The position numbers and the translations under genes were made by a program. A stretch of 64,000 bases of DNA from contig NW_026570239.1 in assembly GCF_019649055.1 (NCBI RefSeq), forward strand, positions 1,423,529 through 1,487,528, given 5' to 3'. Source of the stretch: Paramacrobiotus metropolitanus (taxonomy: Eukaryota; Tardigrada; Eutardigrada; Parachela; Macrobiotidae). Within the stretch, counting starts at the first letter, position 1. Every line of letters starts with the position of its first letter. Of the stretch, positions 1 through 8,825 are shown one piece after another. The notes beneath the pieces are model-generated. The model had not been told where the DNA came from, did no database searches, and worked only from the letters and a program-made list of their open reading frames with translations.

Positions 1-155
1 CCGCTCTCCACGGAGATAGAGAGGAGGCAGTCATCACGTGTGTGCGAAGTCCAGCAATTGTCCATCAATGTCCTGCTTTAACGAGAAATCAGGCTGGCCG
101 GCGTTTCTCTCATCGCGTTAAACAAAGTTAGCGCACCAGCGCAAACTTCCATTAA
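1..155. repeat. terminal direct repeat A, 3' copy of the YR element (cut by window edge)
   Basis: Positions 1-155 match 4489-4643 base for base by eye. The match stops sharply at 155/4643. The left limit is unknown because the window begins inside the repeat. The copy contains an imperfect hairpin (stem AAGTTTGCGC with one mismatch) and the motif GCCGGCGTTTC at 97-107, which recurs inverted at 168-178. Confidence 0.9.
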
Positions 156-281
156 CGACATAATAAGGAAACGCCGGCGATTGTGTTGGGGCATGTGGCC
201 AGCCTCAGCTCGGCCGCGAAGTCTCGTGGAAAACGTCAGAACATGCTCGACCACCGGAAGGAGCGTATGCGTACAGTGGGA

Positions 282-417
282 CACCTGATGCGTGGCCAGG
301 TGAATAGCTGCTCCCTGGTACGTGGCCAGGGAGGTTTTGCGGCACCTGATTCGTGGCCAGGTGATGCCCTGATACATGGCCAGGGAGATGGATTGGATCC
401 TGATTCGTGGCCAGGAT
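282..417 (-). promoter_or_regulatory. array of five stem-loops with a constant seven-base loop
   Basis: Five imperfect palindromes lie at 282-302, 312-332, 343-363, 367-385 and 397-417, between the recombinase stop and the A repeat. In the element's sense direction each reads stem, GG, CCA(C/T)GNA-type loop, (T/C), complementary stem. The outer arms differ between copies but stay paired: CACCTG/CAGGTG, TCCCTG/CAGGGA, CACCTG/CAGGTG, CCCTG/CAGGG, ATCCTG/CAGGAT. The loops are CCACGAA, CCATGTA, CCACGAA, CCACGTA and CCACGCA in sense order. A ten-base inverted pair (CACCGGAAGG at 252-261, CCTTCCGGTG at 430-439) brackets the array. Compensatory change argues for a selected structure in RNA or single-stranded cDNA. 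Its role (packaging, recombinase binding, RNA stability) is inference. Confidence 0.75.
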
Positions 418-494
418 GTATGAGTGCACCTTCCGGTGCGGTTCTGTGCGTACCATGGCGAGAGAGCTGCGCGAGTGAGGAGGTGCCCCAAACA

Positions 495-1373
495 TTATGG
501 TACGCGCAGACATTGGGGGCGTATGAAACGCTTGAACGCGGATGATTTCCATCGTCCAAGTTTGCGTATGGCTTCTGGCGAACAGCCGCCGGTGGCGGCT
601 GCTGTAGCTCCGCCGATGCGGAAACTGTGCGATGAGTAGCGCCGAGAGTCCTCTCCTTCCGGGAGAGTTCTCTTAAGCGCTTGGGACAGGTCTGTGCGGG
701 TCAAATAACGGCCGCTGCCGAAAATTAAGAACGGTAAATCAGCCGGCTGCTGCTGCTGGCGCTGTTGCCCGTAAGTGACGCAGGCGCTGTGTACTGCCGG
801 GGCGGCGACGGACGTCAGAGACAGTGTGATCCCGTTTTGGTGCTGATCCGTTTTGGACCGCTTGATGGTCAGATGCAACGTGATGGTGTCCCAACGCACA
901 TCCTGCAGGAGGAGTGTAGCGGATGCTTCGAATGTGGTTGGCGATGGTGATGTCAGTTCCGAAGCACGGAGGAGGAAATGCTGAGCCATCGTGAAAGCGG
1001 CCCAAACCATGTGTTGATCGTAGAAAGTAGGGGCAGCCAAATGCAGCCGGGAGGACAAGCGTCGCAGGAGGTCAGGTGTTATTGGCAAACGTTGATCAGG
1101 TTTTCTGCTGCTTAAGCGACGGGCACCCTCCACAATCTGCTTCAGCCTAGGATTGGTAGTTGGGTCGGTCAGCTGCTGCGACAGGTGACGCCTTGCTACA
1201 GCTGACAGGTACACTGTGATTGTTGATGGTGAACACTTCCGGTTGAACAGGTGCGCTACGTATTCTTCAACTGTCTGCGGGGTGGCTGGCCATGGATCTT
1301 TCTTAGTCATTCTGCAGAACTGCTCGAAACTGCGCTCTCCATTAGCGTAAGCTCTTCGGGTAGTAGGTGCCAC
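495..1373 (-). CDS. tyrosine recombinase (YR) of the retrotransposon, catalytic Tyr replaced by Phe
   Basis: The 292-residue product has the phage-integrase fold expected in DIRS/Ngaro elements: an N-terminal core-binding part (residues 1-100) and a C-terminal catalytic part. Visible are the first catalytic Arg in LLRASELT (about 135), the HxxR motif in HSFRIGGAT (about 250), and GRW in KLGRWKSSAF. At the nucleophile position the family has Tyr in a YIR-like motif; here the residues are KRFIRP, with Phe encoded by TTC, and the preceding aromatic residue is also Phe. The protein would cut and rejoin the circular cDNA at the target. As read, it should be unable to form the covalent DNA link. 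The frame overlaps the end of the RT frame by 67 nt, so translation may start upstream of the first Met or by reinitiation. Confidence 0.88.
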   Translation of the reverse strand: MAPTTRRAYANGERSFEQFCRMTKKDPWPATPQTVEEYVAHLFNRKCSPSTITVYLSAVARRHLSQQLTDPTTNPRLKQIVEGARRLSSRKPDQRLPITPDLLRRLSSRLHLAAPTFYDQHMVWAAFTMAQHFLLRASELTSPSPTTFEASATLLLQDVRWDTITLHLTIKRSKTDQHQNGITLSLTSVAAPAVHSACVTYGQQRQQQQPADLPFLIFGSGRYLTRTDLSQALKRTLPEGEDSRRYSSHSFRIGGATAAATGGCSPEAIRKLGRWKSSAFKRFIRPQCLRVP

Positions 1374-3043
1374 TCCGGCTGCAAAGAGGTCACCGGCGCT
1401 GACAGAGGTATCGGTGGTTCTTCCCCCGTTAGAAACGGCCGTAATCGGGTGAGCAGATCTGGTGGTGCTATGCCAATTCCGTTGGCTGTCGGTTGCAGCT
1501 GCCGAAAACGTTGTGTCTGAAACCGGGACAACGCATCAGCAATGTTATTATTAACGCCGGCGATGTGCGTGATCTTGATAACAAAATTGCATTGTGCTGT
1601 AATAAAATGAATTCTGCGCAAAATTTCCATTACGGCCGGGTTTCGACATTTACTTGCTGACCATGCTTGCACCGTGCCGCTATTGTCACTGTGAATTAAT
1701 ATTCGTTTACCGTGCAACTGATGACCCCATATGGCACAAGCAATATATATCGGATACATCTCTAGGAATGTAATCGAGGGATTTAATTCAATAACCCAAG
1801 CTGACCAAAGTCCTTGAAACCACTCATTTCCCAAAACTCCCCCATAACCAATCGAACCCGCTGCATCGGTATACAAATGCAGTGTACTTGCCGGCTCCCA
1901 CTGCGGTTGTACAAATCCAGCGGTCCCGTTCCATACGGGCAGAAATTCTCTCCACCATGCAATGTCACGTCGAAACCCGTCTGTTAACGTGATCTTATGG
2001 TGCAGCCGATCAACTTTGCAACTTAGTTCAATCATGCGCCTCAAGAATATCCGGCTTGCTGGGATACACTTTGTAACGAACGACAGCTTTCCAATTAGAC
2101 TCAAAAGTTCCCGCTTTGTGCACTGCTTACAAGCTGCAAAGTTATTGAGGAGCGCTGTCAACTCTTGCAGCCTGTCATGCGATACTGACAATGTAAAGTT
2201 GTTACTGTCGATGACAACGCCAAGAAACTCAACCACCGTAGCCGGTCCCACTAACTTTTTTTCGTTAATCGGCACACCTAAATACGCACAGACTGCTTGC
2301 ACTTGCTTTACCATCCGTTCGCACGCTGTGTTTGCCGGTTTACCACACATGAAAAAATCATCGAGAAAATGTAAGAACGCATCACTGCCTGTACATGTCC
2401 TAAAAATCCACTCAAGTACACCAGCGAATTTATCGAAAAGGTATGGACCCGACCGAAGACCGAATGAAATGACTATATCGTAGTAAAACTTCCCCTCCCA
2501 TTGATACCCTAGCAAATGCCAGTCCTCTTGCCTAACCGGTAAAATTCTGAAGGCACTTTCAACGTCGATTTTTGCCATAAGTGAGCCTCTTTCCTGCCGC
2601 ATTACCAGTTCCACCGCATCGTCCACACCTACATATTTTAACGAGTACTTATCTTTTTGGATGTAGTCGTTGACACTGCATCCAAACGGTTGCGACAGAT
2701 CCATAATGACGCGGTGTCCTGAAGGCCGCTTCGGGCGCAGTCCCAGTGGGTTGGTGACGAAATGTAGAAAGGGCTCCGTAAGAAACGGGCCTCTCGCGTG
2801 GTTTGCCTGCACTTCTTTGGCGATCATTGAAGCTATAACCTGCGGATCGTCTAATGCTGAGCGAGCATTGCTAGTGAAACGGCGAAACTTCGGGCCGACG
2901 TAGCCGACCGCGAAACCAAACCTAAAACCCTGCAATACGAAACAAACAGTTTCGCGATCATTCTTGTGTACCAATAACTCAGCGAGTCTCTCGACGGAGA
3001 CCGGTGTGGTCACTTCCGGGTTTAGCATTGTGACCGTTGCCAT
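1307..3043 (-). CDS. reverse transcriptase-RNase H of the YR retrotransposon
   Basis: The frame is open from 3220; I prefer the Met at 3043 (MATVTM) because the upstream residues are low-complexity and overlap Gag. The fingers/palm region contains MAKIDVESAFR (first catalytic Asp) and SFGLRSGPYLFDKF, and the active-site box reads FLDDFF in place of YxDD. The RNase H follows with LYTDAAGSIGYGG (first Asp), FLEMYPIYIA (Glu), HSDNSGTV (second Asp) and IADALSRFQ (last Asp), so all four carboxylates are present. The RNase H end with ADALSR is typical of DIRS-like polyproteins. The enzyme copies element RNA into cDNA. There are no internal stops. Confidence 0.92.
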   Translation of the reverse strand: MATVTMLNPEVTTPVSVERLAELLVHKNDRETVCFVLQGFRFGFAVGYVGPKFRRFTSNARSALDDPQVIASMIAKEVQANHARGPFLTEPFLHFVTNPLGLRPKRPSGHRVIMDLSQPFGCSVNDYIQKDKYSLKYVGVDDAVELVMRQERGSLMAKIDVESAFRILPVRQEDWHLLGYQWEGKFYYDIVISFGLRSGPYLFDKFAGVLEWIFRTCTGSDAFLHFLDDFFMCGKPANTACERMVKQVQAVCAYLGVPINEKKLVGPATVVEFLGVVIDSNNFTLSVSHDRLQELTALLNNFAACKQCTKRELLSLIGKLSFVTKCIPASRIFLRRMIELSCKVDRLHHKITLTDGFRRDIAWWREFLPVWNGTAGFVQPQWEPASTLHLYTDAAGSIGYGGVLGNEWFQGLWSAWVIELNPSITFLEMYPIYIACAIWGHQLHGKRILIHSDNSGTVQAWSASKCRNPAVMEILRRIHFITAQCNFVIKITHIAGVNNNIADALSRFQTQRFRQLQPTANGIGIAPPDLLTRLRPFLTGEEPPIPLSAPVTSLQPEWHLLPEELTLMESAVSSSSAE

Positions 3044-4163
3044 GCTTATGCTGAGCTGCGTCGTGTTCGGTGGCGGTGTGGTCGGTGGAGCGGCATGTTG
3101 CGCACTTGTGGCTGTAGGGGCAGTTCGCTCCTCTGGTGCATCTCCCGTTATTCCAGTTCCTGCACAGGTCTGGCGGGATGTGTCGAAAGGGCCGATCCGC
3201 CTTGGTGTCCTGTCGACCATGTGCTAAGAATTGAAGCTTCTTGTGGCAGTCCTGATCGGTGTGGTCCGCGATCACGCACTCGCGGCATAACTGGAGGTGT
3301 GCGCGATTTGGGAGTCGAGCGACGCAGCGGTCCAGTAGGTTGCGGTCGAGCCGGTACCAATCGTCGTGGTTTTTGTCGCGCGTGCGGCCAGCACGAAAGG
3401 TCTTATCGTATTCCAGCCACACTGCGGCCGTGTACGTGCCCGCCAGGTCAGTGATGGTAGCCTGGTATGAATCTAACGGATCCCTAAGCTCAGGATGATA
3501 ATAACTACGTACACGACGAAAAACAATGAACGCTTCACACCACAATGTAAAGGATGTAATTGTGACTTTTCGCGGTTTAGAATCAGACAGTACAAAATCA
3601 CTATCCCTAATCTCGATCTTAGCTTCGCCCTGGATTGGTGACATAATGCTATTCGCCCGCAGCAGCTTGTCTAAATCAACGTTGACCGTAAGGTCATACA
3701 GTTCTTCCAGACACTTATCACTAACAAGGGGAAAACCAGCCGGCAATGGTGGAGGTTTCTTACTGTTTGTGGCTGCTGCGCTTGTGTCCGCGGACGTCGG
3801 CGGTGATAGATCGTTGACCTTCTGTGTCAGCTGCGTGAGGTGATTCTGCTGGGAGAGCATCAACTGAATAAGCATGCCCGTTTCCGTTGGCTGGGACTGG
3901 ACGGCCGTTGGAGGCGTGGAAGGACCCGGTAAAAGCTGTACGTCCGGGTTTATCTGTGCCAAGAGTGATTCCAAATGCTGTCTGGCCGCGGTAACCTGGG
4001 CATCGATGCTGACTGTGCTTCCCGTGCTTACCGTGGCGTTGCTGTTAGCAGGATATTCGCCCGAGTTGGGAATCATCCGCGCCCGTGGACGTCCCCTTGC
4101 TGGTCGCTTTGCCGGTGGTTGGAGAGCGTTGGCGTTGGTTCTTCTACCTCGTCTCTCCGACAT
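2979..4163 (-). CDS. Gag-like protein with CCCH zinc finger, YR retrotransposon
   Basis: Start chosen at the Met at 4163 (MSERRGRRTNAN); the frame is open further upstream to 4334 but that part looks like leader. The product is 394 residues: a basic N-terminus (PAKRPARGRPRAR), a Ser/Thr/Gln-rich linker, a globular region with many aromatic residues, and near the C-terminus C-x7-C-x5-C-x3-H (CRNWNNGRCTRGANCPYSH), followed by CATC and His residues. A CCCH-like finger in this place is usual for DIRS/Ngaro Gag proteins. It likely binds element RNA and forms the particle, which makes it the natural candidate partner for the hairpin array at 282-417. The 3' end overlaps the RT frame by 65 nt. Confidence 0.8.
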   Translation of the reverse strand: MSERRGRRTNANALQPPAKRPARGRPRARMIPNSGEYPANSNATVSTGSTVSIDAQVTAARQHLESLLAQINPDVQLLPGPSTPPTAVQSQPTETGMLIQLMLSQQNHLTQLTQKVNDLSPPTSADTSAAATNSKKPPPLPAGFPLVSDKCLEELYDLTVNVDLDKLLRANSIMSPIQGEAKIEIRDSDFVLSDSKPRKVTITSFTLWCEAFIVFRRVRSYYHPELRDPLDSYQATITDLAGTYTAAVWLEYDKTFRAGRTRDKNHDDWYRLDRNLLDRCVARLPNRAHLQLCRECVIADHTDQDCHKKLQFLAHGRQDTKADRPFRHIPPDLCRNWNNGRCTRGANCPYSHKCATCRSTDHTATEHDAAQHKHGNGHNAKPGSDHTGLRRETR

Positions 4164-4488
4164 GTTGATGTTAAATGGCGGTGGAATTCCGTCAAACAAA
4201 TGTTGTACGTCAAACAAATGTTGAAAATAACTTCCAGCAGTTGAAAGGTCACATTCAACGTTAACGGTTGCAAAATATATTCGATCCGACACGCGTGCAA
4301 AACCAAATGAAATGATAGCCATCACCCAACGCACATGAACAATCTCTCGCGCAATGCTATCGAAGTAACTAGGTTAACTCCCGCTGCCGACGAAAGGGAC
4401 GGAGGGGGAATGAGGAGGGGGAGGTAACCGCAAGAGCAACTGCGATGACAAAGGGCAGGCAGGCACTCCGCTGGTAAACAGGACGATT
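4164..4488 (-). other. 5' region of the YR retrotransposon
   Basis: Sequence between the A repeat and the Gag start. It contains a short tandem duplication (GTCAAACAAATGTT at about 4191-4220). I see no promoter motif that I would defend. Confidence 0.5.
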
Positions 4489-4643
4489 CCGCTCTCCACG
4501 GAGATAGAGAGGAGGCAGTCATCACGTGTGTGCGAAGTCCAGCAATTGTCCATCAATGTCCTGCTTTAACGAGAAATCAGGCTGGCCGGCGTTTCTCTCA
4601 TCGCGTTAAACAAAGTTAGCGCACCAGCGCAAACTTCCATTAA
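4489..4643. repeat. terminal direct repeat A, 5' copy of the YR element
   Basis: Direct, apparently identical copy of 1-155. The outer edge of the element is at 4643, where the match ends and unrelated sequence begins. Identity of the two copies suggests recent insertion or ongoing homogenisation. Confidence 0.9.
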
Positions 4644-4674
4644 TTTCCGGCAAATACACGGCCAGAATCTATTT

Positions 4675-7600
4675 GGCCAGGGTCGAAAAGAGGGAGGGAA
4701 AATTAAAGGGAGGGATTTTCTTTGGTCAAAAAGAGGGAGGGAAAACTAAAGGAAGGGATTTTGAGCGGTCGAAAAGACGGGGGGGGGGGGATTTGTTTGG
4801 CCAAATAAAGAGGAGAATTTTCTGTTAAAAGGTTTAAAATAGAAAAGTAATTTTCTTGGTCAAAACGAAAAAACAACTTTTGGCGGTGTTGGAATATTTG
4901 AAAAAGTTGAAATATGAATTTTTGCAACCGCACGCGACGGCTGGTATACTGTAGTAAAAAAACAGCGAACGCTGGGAGGATGTGATCAAGCGTTATGCGC
5001 AGGTCAGAGCAAAAATTGTATGACCAGCTTTGTTTTTCTCGGCATCGTCTGCCACTTTTAACATCTGGTTTAGAATATATTATTAAAAACGTGAATGCAC
5101 ATGAAAACATTCCTAATAATCTTAAAAAATTACAGTACACGTGCACGCACTGACTGCGCAGATCCTAAATCAAATTTACATATTAAGAAAAAGATCTATA
5201 CTACCTCCGGCCTCCCTATAGTTTTCAGATCTCGCTAATTAGAAAATTTCGAGAAAAACTGGCAGCACCTTCAGATCAGTCGTGGTTTAGAACTGGCTCA
5301 CATGGTTTTTGTTTTCGAGAAAAAACGTTCGATCAAAAAGCCAATGTGCTCGTATATCTCATCACAACTACAAAGACGATTCCGGCACCGTTCAAGTGGG
5401 AGCAGCGACTATGTATTGTACCGTGCCGGTACGGCCGTCTCTGTACGTGACTTATCAGCTTGAGTGAGGCGCCTGATTTTTTTATAGAATCTTGATAACA
5501 TGAAAATTAATCTCAGTGAAAAAGTCTGGGTTAAAGCGTCGTGCTTATGAAGGGTAATATTCATATCTATATTCATATTAATATGCACTACGATTAAAGA
5601 AGGCAATGCGTACAATACACTTATACACAATGCATACAATACATACAATACACAGGCATACTACATGTATACGCGGCGATGTACAACACAGGAGATATTC
5701 ATGTACATGTAACTCATGCTAGTAGTCACATTACTGTTAAATACTTGCAGCACCAGACATCTGCCAAAATAATCAAGTGCAAATAAGAAAAGAGTACCTC
5801 TGTTCAATACCTTTAATAAGTATCATAACAAAATCGCATTCATAAAAAAAACGTCCTTTATGCTATCCTGATCGAGGTGTGCAACAAGTACTTATTTCTA
5901 TGATCGCTACTAAAACATAGCCGAGCGGCATACTTCGTACTCTTTATGATAATAATAATTATTATTATTATCTAGTAGATAAAGAATGGTAGTACAAAGT
6001 TCGAATAATTATGTTCACTGTACTGTAAATAGGTTCCATTTTCCGTATTATGGTGTCAGAATTTCCCTGTTATATAGATACAAGAGTCATCTTCGGCTTC
6101 GCCTCAGATGCTCTTGTGGTCCACAGTCAATCGTTGAAAAATAATTCTTGTTCATTTATTTTTGAAGCCTGGTTTGAGTGTATGTTTTTTTATTGTATGA
6201 TTAGGCGCTGTTGGTAGCTTCAGTTAGCTTGCTCTAATCAGGAAAGAGCATTATGTAGCTGATCGGTTCATTTTATGTGAAACAAAATGGTTACAGTAGT
6301 AGCACGACTAATAATCGGAGAGCTGTCAGCGGTGCTAATTTTCTAATAATTCTGCTTCGCTACTTTCTAATAACTGGTACGTGGAAACCAATTTTGATCG
6401 AGGACAATAATATCCTTTTTTCAGTAATCAGTGGGCTTGGTCGATAGATAAAATAATGTGAATTTTTAATTTTTTGATAATTTTTTCATTTTTGATTCAG
6501 TCGGCAGCAAGTAGTGTGTAGTGATAACGAGCAACACAGATCACGTTGTCCTAGTCACCGAACATTATAGTAACAGCAATAGCGGGTCCTGTAATTTCCG
6601 TTTACGCAGCATCCCTGATTAAGGATACCTAAACACTGGTATGACCTGTGGGTTTGGCTCCTTCTGAATTTCTATTGTTTCCGGATAACTGTTTCCAAAA
6701 AATTTTTGACAGAGATCTTAAGCATCTAATGGCGGTTGCATTTACACGGGATGTCGTTCTACCCGGCACTAGGTAATTAACATTTTTTGTTTATTGGCAA
6801 TAGCCACCAACAAAATAAAAACTAGCCCTCGCGGTCACACTGTTTGTTGTAAGGGGTGGTAAGGCCGGTGGTAAATTGAGGATTTCGGACCACTAACACT
6901 ACGATAATATCCCTTCCCTAAAACTTGAGCTTCCGTTCACTCCACAGGCCTGATCGACGGTCAGTATGTTTTCCTGTAACTCAGTAAGTCTAGTTAGTGA
7001 ATACCTTTGTGCGGTTCTGTTCATTCGATCAGCTCAAGAACTTCGTTAGCATCGAACAGTGGGTACTGGGCAAGGGTTCCGTTGGGTTCCGTTCTCATAT
7101 GCCGGTCTGGTCAGTGAGTTTTTCACTGCATAGGAAAACTCACGGTCAGTTAAACTTTCGCTTGCAAACTATGGTTTGACACTGCCTGTTTTCTCACTAC
7201 CACCGAGTGGACGAAGTGCGATTTCGCCTTCCACGTAATATGTAAAGGAACTATGCAGGTATATAGGAATGCGTTCGCAAACTTTCGCTTTCGCACCCTC
7301 AAACACTTTTTTAGTTTCATAGCTTTCACAATGATCACCCTTAGCCAAAGAATTTGTACTTTATACATCGGTGTGAAATTTGTTCATGAGATTTAAGGAG
7401 AACAAAATTTAAGTTAATTGGTAATTTAAGTTAATTTAAATTTAAGTTTGTTTGGTATTTAAGTTAATTTTAAATTTTCTGTTTATTGTAGATCTAAGTG
7501 TTTTGTAATGCACAGAGAACAATGTATAAGAACGTGGAAAAGCTAAAAAGTTCCAGTGCAAAAGCGCTTTCCGGTTCCGAAAACCAAAAGAAATTTTCTT

Positions 7601-8167
7601 CGCTTTAGAGCATTTTGTTGAAACTTGACAAAGTTGAAAAATTTTTCGAAGGTTATTTGAAAAAATTACAGTTTTTTTTTATTACACTACATACTCTGCA
7701 TTTGAATATCAGCTGCTCCACGCAACAGTGTTTTATGTAAAAGGTCTTTCAAGGTCACCTTGAACTGATGCCTGTACCGGTACCGGCATCCGAGCGATGG
7801 TCCAGGGCAGATATTTTTGAAAACAAAATGCATGTGGGACCCTTTTGGGACATGCTGAGTTTAATGGTGAAATCGGTTTTTTAATTTGCTTGGCGGTTTT
7901 TTCTAGCCAAGTTCCACGGGGCGGCCGATCATAATATAGATCTATTTCCTTGATACTCGCTTTCGAACACTTGACAACGCAAAAACTAAGCTTTTCGTTT
8001 TGACCAGACAATTAAATTCCTTCCCTCTATCAACGGCTAAAATCCCTTCCTTTACTTTACTCCCTCTTTTCGGCCGCTAAAAATCCCTTCCTTTATTTTT
8101 CCCTCCATCTTTTTGACCAAAGAAAATCCCTCCCTTTAATTTTCCCTCCCTCTTTTCGACCCTGGCC
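4675..8167. mobile_element. 3.5 kb non-coding DNA element with long subrepeat-built inverted ends
   Basis: The left end (4675-4790) and the right end (8030-8167) are inverted copies. The outermost bases are GGCCAGGGTCG on the left and CGACCCTGGCC on the right. Each end is built of about 50-bp subrepeats, roughly GGTCGAAAAGAGGGAGGGAA followed by a T/A-rich and GGGAGGGATTTT part, repeated two to three times with small changes. The 3.2 kb interior has no reading frame I recognise, a run of Gs at 4779-4790 and A/T-rich simple repeats near 5950. A 36-base remnant (about 5850-5885) matches the 3' end of the retroelement remnant at 37.7 kb. I could not find a convincing target-site duplication. Foldback-like architecture; superfamily unassigned. 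Confidence 0.7.
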
Positions 8168-8514
8168 TTCTGTAGAAGCTATAACCAGATTTTAAAACAT
8201 CACATGATAGCTTTCCTAAAGTTACCCAGTACTGTAATATTATTAGATATCAGAAAACAATAACAGGTTCATCTTACCCTTACGATAGTAGCAATAAGTA
8301 ACACAAGCCGACTAAAAACGAAACACTACGAGTAGGTAACTAGCAGATCAAAAACAAACCATCTAGCTGATGCTGCTTCTCGACCGTTCCTAATACACAA
8401 GCAGCATTACCACATTGAATTTCAGTGGTCAACCGTTGCAACAGAAAATGTTTAGCGTGCATTAACAGAAACCACACATACCGCTCACAAGGCTATATGC
8501 GTATTGTACAGATA

Positions 8515-8825
8515 CAAGCTTGCCCCGTAATTTCCTTCGTAAAGGTAAAGGTAACTAGCGCGAAATTTGCGCTTGAAGCGATGGTCACGTCACTATGCTT
8601 ATCTGAGTGCTTAAATCCGCTCCGGAGTTGGATTGTCCATTACCACAACGACCGTTTCTTAGCCACCTTGCGCCAGGCAGTTGCTGTTATTCTCATTGAT
8701 TTATATGGCGTGTACCAAGCCACCAGCCAGCCAAATGCATGTTACGTGTTTAATATATCACAGGTGGTTTAAACAGTGTGGCGTGGCGCGCCGCTGTACG
8801 GATTTACGCGCAACACGGTCTTTCG
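8515..8825 (+). mobile_element. TA-flanked MITE family 1, truncated copy
   Basis: Begins after TA with CAAGCTTGCCCCGTAATTTC and continues with blocks shared with the copy at 21383-21723, such as CCAGCCAGCCAAATGCATG and GTGGCGTGGCGCGCC. The right inverted end is missing; similarity fades near 8825. Short reading frames here are accidental. Confidence 0.7.

Larger units (their letters stand above)
1..4643 (-). mobile_element. DIRS/Ngaro-type tyrosine-recombinase retrotransposon, nearly complete
   Basis: Read on the minus strand the element has the order terminal repeat A (4643-4489), 5' region, Gag, RT-RNase H, tyrosine recombinase, hairpin-bearing 3' region, and a second A repeat (155-1). The genes are in three overlapping frames: Gag and RT overlap by 65 nt, RT and YR by 67 nt. 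There is no integrase, aspartic protease or endonuclease, and the termini are direct repeats, so the YR retrotransposon class is clear. Order and split direct repeats fit Ngaro/PAT-type elements rather than classic DIRS1 with inverted ends. All three reading frames are open, but the recombinase appears to lack its catalytic tyrosine. In split-repeat elements a further segment (B2) should follow A, which would lie to the left of position 1. Confidence 0.9.

Noticed and set aside
282-417. CRISPR-like array
   Set aside because: Short palindromic units at fairly regular spacing, but units are not identical, the DNA is eukaryotic and the array lies inside a retrotransposon; covarying stems fit an RNA or ssDNA structure instead.
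78-639. Several overlapping frames of 70-140 codons over the hairpin array
   Set aside because: They run through the palindromes on both strands in several frames; the repeats explain the openness and no frame is conserved in the 45.8 kb copy.
4675-8167. 8-bp target duplication for the 3.5 kb element
   Set aside because: Flanks ATCTATTT and TTCTGTAG share too few positions to be claimed as a duplication.
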